A DNA stretch of 64,000 nucleotides from JBJXHC01 sp964538485. GTDB lineage: Bacteria; Bacteroidota; Ignavibacteria; UBA10030; UBA6906. Every line of letters starts with the position of its first letter. Within the stretch, counting starts at the first letter, position 1. The notes below the pieces were generated by a model. That model searched no databases and was not told the DNA's origin. It worked only from the letters and a program-made list of their open reading frames with translations. The stretch is from the NCBI GenBank assembly GCA_964538485.1, contig CAZIHJ010000004.1:15021-79020 (forward strand). Direction: 5' to 3'. This document shows positions 16,181-24,447 of this stretch, one piece after another. A program made the translations under genes and the position numbers.

Positions 16181-16196
16181 CCTGCCGAACGGCAGG
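16181..16196 (+). repeat. Short GC hairpin, CCTGCC-GAAC-GGCAGG
   Basis: Six-base perfect stem with a GAAC tetraloop in the gap before the zinc-ribbon gene. The right arm plus flank (ACGGCAGGTA) recurs in the hairpin at 36453-36477, so both may be copies of a small dispersed element. Confidence 0.4.
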
Positions 16197-16220
16197 TACA
16201 AAGACAGAGAACAAGATGTC

Positions 16221-16409
16221 ATGAAGACTCACAGACCGAAAATGAAATGCCCTGACTGCGGCATCGATATGAACCAACACGCCGAGAAAATCGACTACAC
16301 TGCAGCCCCGCGTGATCCACAATCGGTTGATCCTGTCCTCGGAGGAGTTATCGAAGAATTCCACTCCTGCCCGAAATGCGGCGGCAGTGCTTCACGAAGA
16401 GGAAACTGA
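16221..16409 (+). CDS. Small zinc-ribbon protein (62 aa)
   Basis: Two CxxC knuckles, MKCPDCGIDMNQH and HSCPKCGGSA, about 40 residues apart make a zinc ribbon. Similar 60-residue proteins are common in bacteria without a known function. The ATG is the first after a spacer of about 60 bases; its ribosome site is weak (AGAACAAGATGTC). The stop is two bases from the GTG start of the next gene, so the pair is probably coupled. Confidence 0.7.
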   Translation: MKTHRPKMKCPDCGIDMNQHAEKIDYTAAPRDPQSVDPVLGGVIEEFHSCPKCGGSASRRGN

Positions 16410-16411
16410 CT

Positions 16412-16711
16412 GTGATCGCCACAAAAACTGAAGCAGTAGATCTGCTTACACAGCTTTTCCGGGAGACCGGCAGTGCACACCACAAAGCGTTCTCTGCAAC
16501 CAATGGCGATGACCCCGAGTGGGCTATCTGGTACGCGAAATTCCTGCAGCCGAAGTTGAACGTTCTGTTTTCCACCCAATATACCAAAAGTCAGATCTTG
16601 CATCTGCTCCTCCAAGCGGAAAGGAACCGGTCCGCCATTACACCAAACCCGGGTTGGCCGGAGTTCTATGCCCGGCTGTTTATCAAAGAACTCGATTCTT
16701 CCCACAAATAG
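16412..16711 (+). CDS. Conserved hypothetical protein (99 aa, GTG start)
   Basis: Begins at GTG behind AGAGGA, two bases after the zinc-ribbon stop. Core: FRETGSAHHKAF, DDPEWAIWYAKFLQPKLNVLF, a compact helical protein. I recall homologues in diverse bacteria with the same AHH-A-F and DPEW--WYA pattern, but no function is known to me. No signal peptide or cysteine. Confidence 0.65.
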   Translation: MIATKTEAVDLLTQLFRETGSAHHKAFSATNGDDPEWAIWYAKFLQPKLNVLFSTQYTKSQILHLLLQAERNRSAITPNPGWPEFYARLFIKELDSSHK

Positions 16712-16804
16712 TCTCTGCTACCAAATCCTCCATTGCCACGACATTGTTTTGTGAGAACTATCGGTTATCTTCCTCGGAACACCATCACTAGACGGAGAAA
16801 CGAA

Positions 16805-17815
16805 ATGCAAAGATCCATTCTTCACCGTTTCATCATCCTGATTTCACTCGTCCTGGTCTTTGGGCAGGTGTCCGCGCAAGCCGTCATTGAGGTTGACGCC
16901 ATTGGCATGACAGTGAGCGATATGGACCGGGCTATTGACTTCTACTCTAAGGTGTTGACATTTGAGAGAGTATCCGATGTGGAAGTTTGGGGAGATCAGT
17001 ACGAGCACCTTCAGGGACTCTTCGGTCTGCGTATGCGTGTCGTTCGAATGCGTCTCGCTGACGAAACCATCGAGCTGACGGAGTATCTTGCACCCAAGGG
17101 ACGCCCCTTCCCGATTGATACCAAGAGCAACGATCACTGGTTCCAGCATATTGCCATCGTCGTCAGTGATATGGACAAAGCATACGCGCGGCTCCGGGAG
17201 TTCAAAGTACAGCATGCTTCCTCCGGGCCTCAGCGAATACCTGATTGGAACAAAGGAGCGGCAGGCATTAAGGCATTTTATTTCAGGGATCCTGATGGGC
17301 ACTATCTCGAAGTCATCCACTTCCCTTCCGGGAAAGGCGATCCGAAGTGGCAGGATGCCAACGGCAAGCTCTTCCTCGGCATTGACCACACGGCCATTGT
17401 CATTGCCAGCACAGACGAGAGCCTGAAGTTTTATCGGGATGAGCTTGGATTGAAAGTCGCAGGCGAAAGCGAGAACTATGGAACTGAACAGGAACACTTG
17501 AACAACGTCTTCGGCGCTCGACTTCTTATCACCGGGTTGCGCGCAGCCCGGGGCCCGGGAATCGAGTTCCTTGAATATCTCACACCAAGCGGCGGTCGCC
17601 CTACACCGGAAGATATCAAGTCCAGCGACATTGCCCACTGGCAAACACGATTGGTTGTAAAAGACATGAACAGCGCATGGTCTGCAGTTCGTAAATCAAA
17701 CGGGACGCTCGTCTCACCCGGCCCGGTTGGCTTTCCTGAGTCGAGGCTCGGGTTCTCACAGGGGTTGCTAGTGCGCGATCCCGACGGTCACGCAATGCTG
17801 TTAACTCAACCATAA
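16805..17815 (+). CDS. Secreted protein with two VOC (glyoxalase-like) domains
   Basis: 336 residues with signal peptide (SILHRFIILISLVLVFGQVSAQA), start set by GGAGAAACGAA. Two vicinal-oxygen-chelate domains: residues about 28-180 (IGMTVSDMDRAIDFYSKVL, HWFQHIAIVVSDMDKAY, FYFRDPDGHYLEVIHFP) and about 190-335 (IDHTAIVIASTDESLKFYRDELGLKV, RDPDGHAMLLTQP). The His and Glu metal ligands are present in the first domain; in the second the final glutamate of the DPDGHxxE pattern is replaced (HAMLL). Function could be dioxygenase, lyase or isomerase; an exported VOC protein is not common. Confidence 0.85.
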   Translation: MQRSILHRFIILISLVLVFGQVSAQAVIEVDAIGMTVSDMDRAIDFYSKVLTFERVSDVEVWGDQYEHLQGLFGLRMRVVRMRLADETIELTEYLAPKGRPFPIDTKSNDHWFQHIAIVVSDMDKAYARLREFKVQHASSGPQRIPDWNKGAAGIKAFYFRDPDGHYLEVIHFPSGKGDPKWQDANGKLFLGIDHTAIVIASTDESLKFYRDELGLKVAGESENYGTEQEHLNNVFGARLLITGLRAARGPGIEFLEYLTPSGGRPTPEDIKSSDIAHWQTRLVVKDMNSAWSAVRKSNGTLVSPGPVGFPESRLGFSQGLLVRDPDGHAMLLTQP

Positions 17816-17840
17816 CACAACCTACTTCAAGGATCGAATT

Positions 17841-18311
17841 ATGCTGACTTCAAAGACTGTTGCAGGATTTCTCCTTACGGCGGTATTCATGTTTTCCAAT
17901 GTCATGCCGGACGCTACGGCGTCCGCAGGCATTGATCCGGTGAACAAGGGTGAGGATGGAGAAGCAATACACGGCTACGACGCTGTTGCATACTTTACTG
18001 AAGGCAAGCCTGTTCGCGGAGATGAAGCCTATGCACACGAGTGGATGGGCGCCACGTGGTATTTCTCAAGCGATGCAAACAAGGTATTGTTCATCAAAGA
18101 GCCGAACAAGTACACGCCGCAGTACGGCGGCTATTGTGCGTATGCAGTCGGCAACAACTATACAGCGAATGGCGATCCGATTGCCTGGTCCATTGTTGAC
18201 AACAAACTCTATCTCAACTACAACAAGAAAGTCAGAGAGATGTGGTCGAAGGACAAGTCTGACCTCATCAGGAAGGGAGATGCCAATTGGCCGGGGTTGC
18301 TCAAGAGATGA
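17841..18311 (+). CDS. Secreted YHS-domain protein
   Basis: 156 residues with a signal peptide (TVAGFLLTAVFMFSNVMPDATA). The YHS-type core reads IHGYDAVAYFTEGKPVRGDEAYAHEW-type, then YFSSDANKVLFIKEPNKYTPQYGGYCAYAV, ending in a short helical tail. These proteins are annotated YHS domain-containing (COG3350) and often sit near metal or redox proteins. Its stop overlaps the following protease start by 4 bases (ATGA), although this protein is exported and the protease is not. Confidence 0.85.
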   Translation: MLTSKTVAGFLLTAVFMFSNVMPDATASAGIDPVNKGEDGEAIHGYDAVAYFTEGKPVRGDEAYAHEWMGATWYFSSDANKVLFIKEPNKYTPQYGGYCAYAVGNNYTANGDPIAWSIVDNKLYLNYNKKVREMWSKDKSDLIRKGDANWPGLLKR

Positions 18312-19921
18312 TCGGCCTGGAGAAAAGTCACAGCCCGATGCTGGATACTCACCATACCTCCGAGAAACCGGCATGTCCACTCTGCGGTGAACGTGTCCGA
18401 GCTTTGATAAATGATCACCCGGGCGTTGAAGGAACCAGTGCATGTGCGCGGTGCGTCGATCATTTGGATGCATCCACATTTGTGCGAAGCGGCCATATCC
18501 CGCCAGCCTTGCTTGCCAGAATCAGCAACAACCCGCTTGTGCTTCCGACGCCCCTCCGGTTGAACGCGAACCCGGACTATACCGGCAAGGGAATATCAAT
18601 ATGTCTCATCGACAGCGGTTTCTATCCTCACCCCGATCTCATTCAACCATTCAACAGGATCGCATGCTCGGTCGATATCGCCGCGGGCCAAAGCACCCAT
18701 GACGACAGATGGCACGGCACGATGACGTCGGTTGTCTGTGCGGGAAATGGGTTTCTCTCTCAAGGACTCTACAGCGGGATCGCGTCTGAAGCACAGCTCG
18801 TTCTGCTGAACGTCAAGGATGAGAACGGGATCGCGGGTGTAAACATAGCCAAGGCGATTCGATGGGCAATCGAGAACAGGGAGAATTACAACATCCGCAT
18901 CATCAACCTTTCCGTTACCGATGATGAACCAACATCCTACAAACAGAGCGAAGTGGATCAGGCCGCAGAGGATGCCGTCAAGGTCGGAATTGTTGTCGTT
19001 GCCGCAGTGGGGAACGATCCAACGCAGCCCGTGAAGCCGCCCGCGAACTCGCCGGGCGTCATCGCAATAGGCGGGGTTGATGACCACAACACACTCGGCA
19101 TGACCGCTCCCTCGATCTATCACTCTACATTCGGGGTAACCGTCGATCAGTTTCTGAAACCTGAGCTGATCGCTCCGAGCATCTGGCTTGCTGCACCAAT
19201 CCTTCCGATGACGGGAGAGCATCGCGAAGCGAGTGCACTTTATAGCATTGTTCAGGCCGAAGACCGCCATCTGAAGAGCATTCTGGCGAAGAACATTGAG
19301 AATGCAAACGTTCCTGCGTCCTTGCTCCAGGAAGAGTCGCTTGAAACAATCCGGACGATTGTAAGGAGTCGGTTGGCTGATTTGAAGTATATCTCAGCTG
19401 ACTACATGCATGCCGACGGCACATCCTTCGCAGCGCCGATCGTCTGTGCAATCATCGCCCAGATGCTTGAGGCGAATCCACATTTGACTCCTGCGGCAAT
19501 CAGGAATATTCTTCTAACGACGGCGAAGAAACTGAATCATGTTCCTGTTGAGCGACAAGGGCACGGCGTGATTGATGCCAGGGCTGCCGTAACGGCCAGT
19601 CTCGCAGAGAGAAACACCATGCATTACGACTACCCAAGCACCCCTGTCATCAATGCTCTCGTTCAAAAGATCACATTCTACTACCATGATGATTCAGCAT
19701 ACAGCATTGCCCTCGTTGGTTCGTTTAACAATTGGACCACGACGTTACTCCTCACACGAAACGGCACTGGTATCTGGAAGGTGGAGATCCCAATGCTTCC
19801 CAAGGGGACGTATTTGTACAAATTCCTTGTCAATAATAGAGTATGGGTTGATGACCCGGAGAATCTGTACCGCGAACCGGACGGGTTCAATGGATTGAAC
19901 AGCAGATTCACTATAGAATGA
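18308..19921 (+). CDS. Cytoplasmic subtilisin-family protease with N-terminal zinc knuckles and C-terminal glycogen-binding (CBM48/AMPK-type) domain
   Basis: 537 residues, no signal peptide. N-terminal ribbon: Cys23/Cys26 and Cys46/Cys49. S8 protease core from about 85 to 435 with Asp102 (LIDSGFYPHPD), His136 (RWHGTMTSVVCAG), oxyanion Asn236 (AAVGND) and Ser373 (DGTSFAAP), all intact. A roughly 90-residue insert lies between the oxyanion Asn and the Ser. Residues about 458-537 resemble an AMPK/CBM48 starch-binding fold: ALVGSFNNWTT, GIWKVEIPMLPKGTYLYKFLVNN, WVDDPENLYREPDGFNG. Neighbours act on alpha-glucans, so it may be tethered to glycogen. The start overlaps the YHS stop. Confidence 0.85.
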   Translation: MIGLEKSHSPMLDTHHTSEKPACPLCGERVRALINDHPGVEGTSACARCVDHLDASTFVRSGHIPPALLARISNNPLVLPTPLRLNANPDYTGKGISICLIDSGFYPHPDLIQPFNRIACSVDIAAGQSTHDDRWHGTMTSVVCAGNGFLSQGLYSGIASEAQLVLLNVKDENGIAGVNIAKAIRWAIENRENYNIRIINLSVTDDEPTSYKQSEVDQAAEDAVKVGIVVVAAVGNDPTQPVKPPANSPGVIAIGGVDDHNTLGMTAPSIYHSTFGVTVDQFLKPELIAPSIWLAAPILPMTGEHREASALYSIVQAEDRHLKSILAKNIENANVPASLLQEESLETIRTIVRSRLADLKYISADYMHADGTSFAAPIVCAIIAQMLEANPHLTPAAIRNILLTTAKKLNHVPVERQGHGVIDARAAVTASLAERNTMHYDYPSTPVINALVQKITFYYHDDSAYSIALVGSFNNWTTTLLLTRNGTGIWKVEIPMLPKGTYLYKFLVNNRVWVDDPENLYREPDGFNGLNSRFTIE

Positions 19922-19945
19922 AGTGGTGAACTCGGGAGAATGAGA

Positions 19946-20515
19946 ATGATCAAGTCAGTAATATTTAGTCTTGAAGGAGCACTTGTAAGAACTGAGGACC
20001 TGAAGTCGTTGGATGAAGAGCTAATTGAGACTCTCAACGTTCCTGAACGATATGCATGTCCTTACAGCATCGGGTTGTTGGCATATGCGAAGCGCGAGGA
20101 CTTCCGCGTTGGGATCACTACGATATCAGATCGTCGTCAGGCGTGCTGTGTACTCGAAGCTCTTGGATTGGAGAATACATTCGATGTCATAGCAACGTGT
20201 GAGGATGTTGTAGAAGGGGGGTCTGATCCCGGGATCTACGCCCGTATCGGTCATGACCTTGGAGTAAAGCCTGAGGAATCGCTCGTTATTGAAGGCTCGG
20301 TCCATGGAATTAAAGCGGCACTGAAGACCGGCATGCCATGCATCGCCAAAACCTCGAACATCACCAGGCAGGCCATCCATGAAAGTGGGCTGATCGAAAA
20401 GCAGTGGATTATCGATGATCCGGCCCTGCTGATAACCGTTGCCCGACAGCGGATAGCCGAAGCCAGATTGTCCGATCTTGTTCTCCGGTTTTCGATCCGT
20501 TCAGCCTCGACGTGA
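19946..20515 (+). CDS. HAD-superfamily protein lacking catalytic residues (pseudophosphatase)
   Basis: About 189 residues; ATG 19946 has GGGAGA at proper distance, with ATG 19940 as alternative. The fold is HAD (CbbY/beta-phosphoglucomutase-like): VIFSLEGALV replaces the DxDG nucleophile motif, the lysine motif KPDP reads GSDP, and the metal-binding IEDS reads IEGS, while GVKPEE and GIKAALKTGMP are retained. Loss of nucleophile, second Asp, Lys and metal Asp argues it is not a phosphatase or mutase but a binding or regulatory protein. It lies 74 bases before the GH63-type gene. Confidence 0.75.
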   Translation: MIKSVIFSLEGALVRTEDLKSLDEELIETLNVPERYACPYSIGLLAYAKREDFRVGITTISDRRQACCVLEALGLENTFDVIATCEDVVEGGSDPGIYARIGHDLGVKPEESLVIEGSVHGIKAALKTGMPCIAKTSNITRQAIHESGLIEKQWIIDDPALLITVARQRIAEARLSDLVLRFSIRSAST

Positions 20516-20589
20516 CCAAAACGTGATACTCCCCTGAGCATCAGAGGACCGTTGAGTGCTACCTTTACACCACACTATTTGGAGTTTCT

Positions 20590-23271
20590 ATGAATGCTGA
20601 AAAGAAGCGCGTCCTTGAGGTCCGACATCATTCAACTCCCTGGAAGAAATGGGGTCCCTACCTCACCGAGCGTCAATGGGGTACAGTTCGCGAAGACTAC
20701 AGTCCCGGCGGAACTGCGTGGGAACACGTTTCTCATGATGCGGCGCGGAGCAAAGCATATCGTTGGGGCGAAGAAGGCATTGCCGGGATCTCCGATGACA
20801 ATCAGCATCTCTGTTTCTCCATTGCACTTTGGAACGGTCGCGACCCCATCCTCAAAGAACGTCTCTTCGGACTGACGGGGAACGAAGGCAATCATGGTGA
20901 GGACGTGAAGGAAATCTACTACTACCTCGATAGCACCCCCACTCACTCATACATGAAAATGCTCTACAAGTACCCTCAGGCAGCGTTCCCTTACTCACGC
21001 CTTGTGGAAGAAAACCGGAAGCGCGGCAAGGATGAGCCCGAGTTCGAGCTTGTTGACACCGGGATTTTTGATGATGATCGTTATTTCGATGTCTTCGTTG
21101 AATACGCCAAGACATCGCCCGAAGACCTGCTTGCAAGAATCACTATCGTTAATCGCGGACCAGATGAAGCATCCTTGAATGTTCTCCCTCAAGTATGGCT
21201 GCGAAACACGTGGTCACCCGGTTTGGAGAAATCCAAACCAGTCATGTTTGCAATCGACGAGAATACCATTCAGATTGAGCATCATGGCAAACAACAGTGG
21301 GTCTACTTTGAAGGTGTGGAACAATTACTCTTCTGTGAGAACGAAACAAATTTGCAACGCCTCTACGGCGTGAACGGAACGACGGGTTTCTTTAAGGACG
21401 GTATCAACGATTACGTTGTGAATGGAGCGACAACTGCGGTCAATCCCGGGCAACGGGGAACGAAAGCAGCAGCGAACTACATGATCAGCATACCCCCTGG
21501 CGGATCGGTCTCCCTTCGGATTCGCATCTGCGACGCAATGACCGGGAACCCATTTGTTGGATTCGACAAGTTGTTCGCGACGAGGCAGAAGGAAGCTGAT
21601 GAATTCTATGACGAGCTCCAATCGGGCATGACGAGCGTCGATGCAAAGAACGTCCAGCGACAAGCATTTGCCGGGATGCTCTGGTCGAAGCAATACTACT
21701 ACTATGATATCCCACAGTGGTTAAATGGAGATCCCGGTCAACCTCCCCCACCCGCGAACCGAAAGAGCGGCCGCAACAGTGACTGGCTTCATCTCAACAA
21801 TGCCGACATCATTTCGATGCCCGACAAGTGGGAGTATCCGTGGTATGCCGCGTGGGACCTCGCGTTTCACACAATCCCGTTGGCGATGGTCGACCCTGAC
21901 TTTGCAAAGGATCAGCTTGTCCTCCTGACAAAGGAGTGGTATATGCACCCCAACGGGCAACTCCCTGCATACGAATGGGCGTTCGGGGATGTGAATCCGC
22001 CTGTTCATGCGTGGGCGACGTGGCGTGTGTATAAAATTGATCAGAAAATGAATGACGGCAGGGGTGATGCCGATTTCCTTGAGAGAGTCTTCCACAAGCT
22101 TCTCCTCAACTTCACCTGGTGGGTCAACCGCAAAGACACAGAAGGGCACAACATCTTCCAGGGTGGCTTCCTGGGATTGGATAATATTGGAGTGTTTGAT
22201 CGAAGCGCGCCGCTCCCCACGGGCGGGCACATCGAACAAGCGGATGGTACAAGCTGGATGGCGATGTACTCACTCAATCTCATGCGTATCTCCCTTGAGC
22301 TCGCCACAACCAAACCGATCTATCAGGATATGGCCACAAAGTTTTTTGAGCACTTTATGTACATTGCTGGTGCCATGGCAAACGTCGGCGGCAGTGGGAT
22401 CGATCTTTGGGATAAGGAAGACGAATTCTTCTACGATGTTCTGCATCTGCCCAATGGAGAACGGACACCTCTCAAAGTGAGATCCATGGTGGGACTGATT
22501 CCATTTTACGCGGTTGAAACCCTTGAACCGGAATTACTGGAGAAGGTGCCGGAATTCAAGAGGCATATGGAGTGGTTTCTGAACTACCGTCCCGACCTTG
22601 CAAACCTTGTTTCCCGATGGAATGAACCAGGCATGGGCGAGCGACGATTACTATCGTTGCTGCGTGGTCATCGCATGAAGAAGTTGCTCACGCGGATGCT
22701 CGATGAAACCGAGTTTCTGTCGGACTATGGTGTGAGGGCTCTCTCGAGATATCACAAAGATCACCCGTATGAATTCCATGTCAACGGAAACACGTTTACG
22801 GTGAACTACACGCCTGCGGAATCCAATACGGGATTGTTCGGGGGCAACTCCAACTGGCGGGGACCAATCTGGTTTCCTGTGAACTTCCTTCTGATCGAGT
22901 CACTGCAAAAGTTCCATCACTACTACGGGGACGATTTTAAGATTGAATGTCCGACGGGCTCCGGCAAGTACTTGACAATCAATGACGTGGCTGACGAGCT
23001 TTCAAAGCGGCTAACGAGAACATTCCTGCTTGACAGTGATGGAAAGCGGCCGGCATTGGGCTATAGTAAAAAGATGCAAACTGACCCCCACTTCCGGGAC
23101 TACCTGCTCTTCCACGAGTATTTCGACGGGGATTCCGGAAGAGGCGTTGGTGCGTCCCATCAAACCGGTTGGACGGGTGTAGTTGCAAAGTTGTTGCAGC
23201 CTCGCACAAAAGAAGTCCGCCAAGAATCCAAAGCTGAAACCAAGACATTCACGAAGGAGATTACTGTATGA
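20590..23271 (+). CDS. GH63-family glucosidase (large bacterial type)
   Basis: 893 residues, cytoplasmic. The N-terminus WKKWGPYLTERQWGTVREDYSPGGTAW and RWGEEGIAGISDDNQHLCFSIALWNG, with ILKERLFGLTGNEGNHGEDVKE, is typical of bacterial proteins annotated glucosidase in GH63. The (alpha/alpha)6 barrel carries WYAAWDLAFHTIPLAMVDP with the candidate general acid Asp, and NSNWRGPIWFPVNF near the end. Family members cleave alpha-glucosides, with kojibiose-, nigerose- or mannosylglycerate-type substrates in known cases; the exact substrate here is unknown. GGAG sits seven bases before ATG. The stop overlaps the glucose dehydrogenase start (ATGA), so released glucose may be handed to that enzyme. Confidence 0.88.
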   Translation: MNAEKKRVLEVRHHSTPWKKWGPYLTERQWGTVREDYSPGGTAWEHVSHDAARSKAYRWGEEGIAGISDDNQHLCFSIALWNGRDPILKERLFGLTGNEGNHGEDVKEIYYYLDSTPTHSYMKMLYKYPQAAFPYSRLVEENRKRGKDEPEFELVDTGIFDDDRYFDVFVEYAKTSPEDLLARITIVNRGPDEASLNVLPQVWLRNTWSPGLEKSKPVMFAIDENTIQIEHHGKQQWVYFEGVEQLLFCENETNLQRLYGVNGTTGFFKDGINDYVVNGATTAVNPGQRGTKAAANYMISIPPGGSVSLRIRICDAMTGNPFVGFDKLFATRQKEADEFYDELQSGMTSVDAKNVQRQAFAGMLWSKQYYYYDIPQWLNGDPGQPPPPANRKSGRNSDWLHLNNADIISMPDKWEYPWYAAWDLAFHTIPLAMVDPDFAKDQLVLLTKEWYMHPNGQLPAYEWAFGDVNPPVHAWATWRVYKIDQKMNDGRGDADFLERVFHKLLLNFTWWVNRKDTEGHNIFQGGFLGLDNIGVFDRSAPLPTGGHIEQADGTSWMAMYSLNLMRISLELATTKPIYQDMATKFFEHFMYIAGAMANVGGSGIDLWDKEDEFFYDVLHLPNGERTPLKVRSMVGLIPFYAVETLEPELLEKVPEFKRHMEWFLNYRPDLANLVSRWNEPGMGERRLLSLLRGHRMKKLLTRMLDETEFLSDYGVRALSRYHKDHPYEFHVNGNTFTVNYTPAESNTGLFGGNSNWRGPIWFPVNFLLIESLQKFHHYYGDDFKIECPTGSGKYLTINDVADELSKRLTRTFLLDSDGKRPALGYSKKMQTDPHFRDYLLFHEYFDGDSGRGVGASHQTGWTGVVAKLLQPRTKEVRQESKAETKTFTKEITV

Positions 23272-24419
23272 AAGCAATCTGCGTCATTCCCGGAAGACCA
23301 AATTCAGTCCATTTAAGAGATGTCCCAAAACCCAATGTTATAGACATTCCCAACGGCCGGGGTGTATTGGTGAAAATTCTGCGTGTCGGCGTCGATGGAA
23401 CGGACAAAGAAATCAATGCCGCGGAATACGGGGCCGCACCTCCGGGTGACGAATACCTTACTCTCGGGCACGAATCATTTGGAGTTGTTGAAGAGGTCGG
23501 AGAAAATGTGACCGAATTCAAGCGAGGCGATTACGTCGTTGCTACGGTCCGTCGTCCCGGTGGATCATTCTATGACACGATCGGCACGTATGACATGACC
23601 ACTGACGATACCTACTACGAGCGTGGAATCAACCTCCGCCACGGCTATCTGGCGGAGTACTACGTCGACGATCCCGAGTACATCGTGAAAGTACCAAAGG
23701 GATTGAAAGACATCGGCGTGTTGCTCGAACCGATGAGCGTTGCAGAGAAGGGAATCATTCAGGCCTATGAAATTCAACGTCGTCTCAAAGTGTGGAGACC
23801 AAAAAAGGCGGCGGTGATGGGTGCCGGAACACTGGGCCTGCTGGCGACCATGATTCTCCGGTTGCGCGGACTGGAGGTTGTCACATTCGGCCGGAAGCCT
23901 GCCCCGTATCTCAACTCTTCTTTAGCTGAAGAACTCGGGGGACGCTACGTTTCAACGGTAGGCTTGAGTATCAAGGATGCCTCAGAAATGTATGGCCCTT
24001 TCGACATCATCTTTGAAGGCACGGGGAGTTCCGCTGTGGTATTTGAGGCCGCACAGGCTCTCGCCAAGAACGGTGTGTTGATCCTTGCCAGCATCACCGG
24101 CGCCGGAAAAAAGCTTGAGATTCCCGCCGACAAGATCAACCTTGACTTCGTCCTTGGAAACAAAGTCATGTTCGGAACAGTCAATGCCAACAGGGAGTAT
24201 TTCGAAGCAGGTGCGAAGGACCTGGCGCAATGCAATGCGGAGTTCCCGGGTTTTGCGCGGAAGTTGCTCACCCACCCGGTGCAGGGCCTCGACAACTTCC
24301 AGAAAATGATGAACCTGCTGACGACCGAAAAGAATGCGATCAAAGTATATGTTGAGGTTGCCTCTGATGTACAGGCAAACGAACACACTGAATATCAAAT
24401 GGAGATGGCCGTCAACTGA
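23268..24419 (+). CDS. gdh: Glucose 1-dehydrogenase (medium-chain, archaeal type)
   Basis: 383-residue zinc medium-chain dehydrogenase resembling Sulfolobus/Haloferax glucose dehydrogenases, oxidising glucose to gluconolactone with NAD(P). Catalytic zinc ligands: Asp43 (VGVDGTDKEI), His68 and Glu69 (GHESFG) and Glu154 (LLEPMSV); the Asp in place of the usual Cys matches the haloarchaeal enzyme. There is no structural-zinc four-cysteine loop. Nucleotide motif GAGTLGLLATMILRLRG with FGRKP after it, favouring NADP. The C-terminal half belongs to the glucose dehydrogenase C domain. Overlaps the GH63 stop by 4 bases. Confidence 0.87.
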   Translation: MKAICVIPGRPNSVHLRDVPKPNVIDIPNGRGVLVKILRVGVDGTDKEINAAEYGAAPPGDEYLTLGHESFGVVEEVGENVTEFKRGDYVVATVRRPGGSFYDTIGTYDMTTDDTYYERGINLRHGYLAEYYVDDPEYIVKVPKGLKDIGVLLEPMSVAEKGIIQAYEIQRRLKVWRPKKAAVMGAGTLGLLATMILRLRGLEVVTFGRKPAPYLNSSLAEELGGRYVSTVGLSIKDASEMYGPFDIIFEGTGSSAVVFEAAQALAKNGVLILASITGAGKKLEIPADKINLDFVLGNKVMFGTVNANREYFEAGAKDLAQCNAEFPGFARKLLTHPVQGLDNFQKMMNLLTTEKNAIKVYVEVASDVQANEHTEYQMEMAVN

Positions 24420-24447
24420 TTCTCTTATCCGACTATTGAGAGCGCAA

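Noticed and set aside
20505..20543. CGTGAC and CGTGAT before the GH63 gene as a sixth copy of the shared promoter box
   Set aside because: Neither copy is followed by YAYNTTS at 10 bases, although GACC-AAAA-CGTGAT resembles the upstream half; kept out of the motif set.
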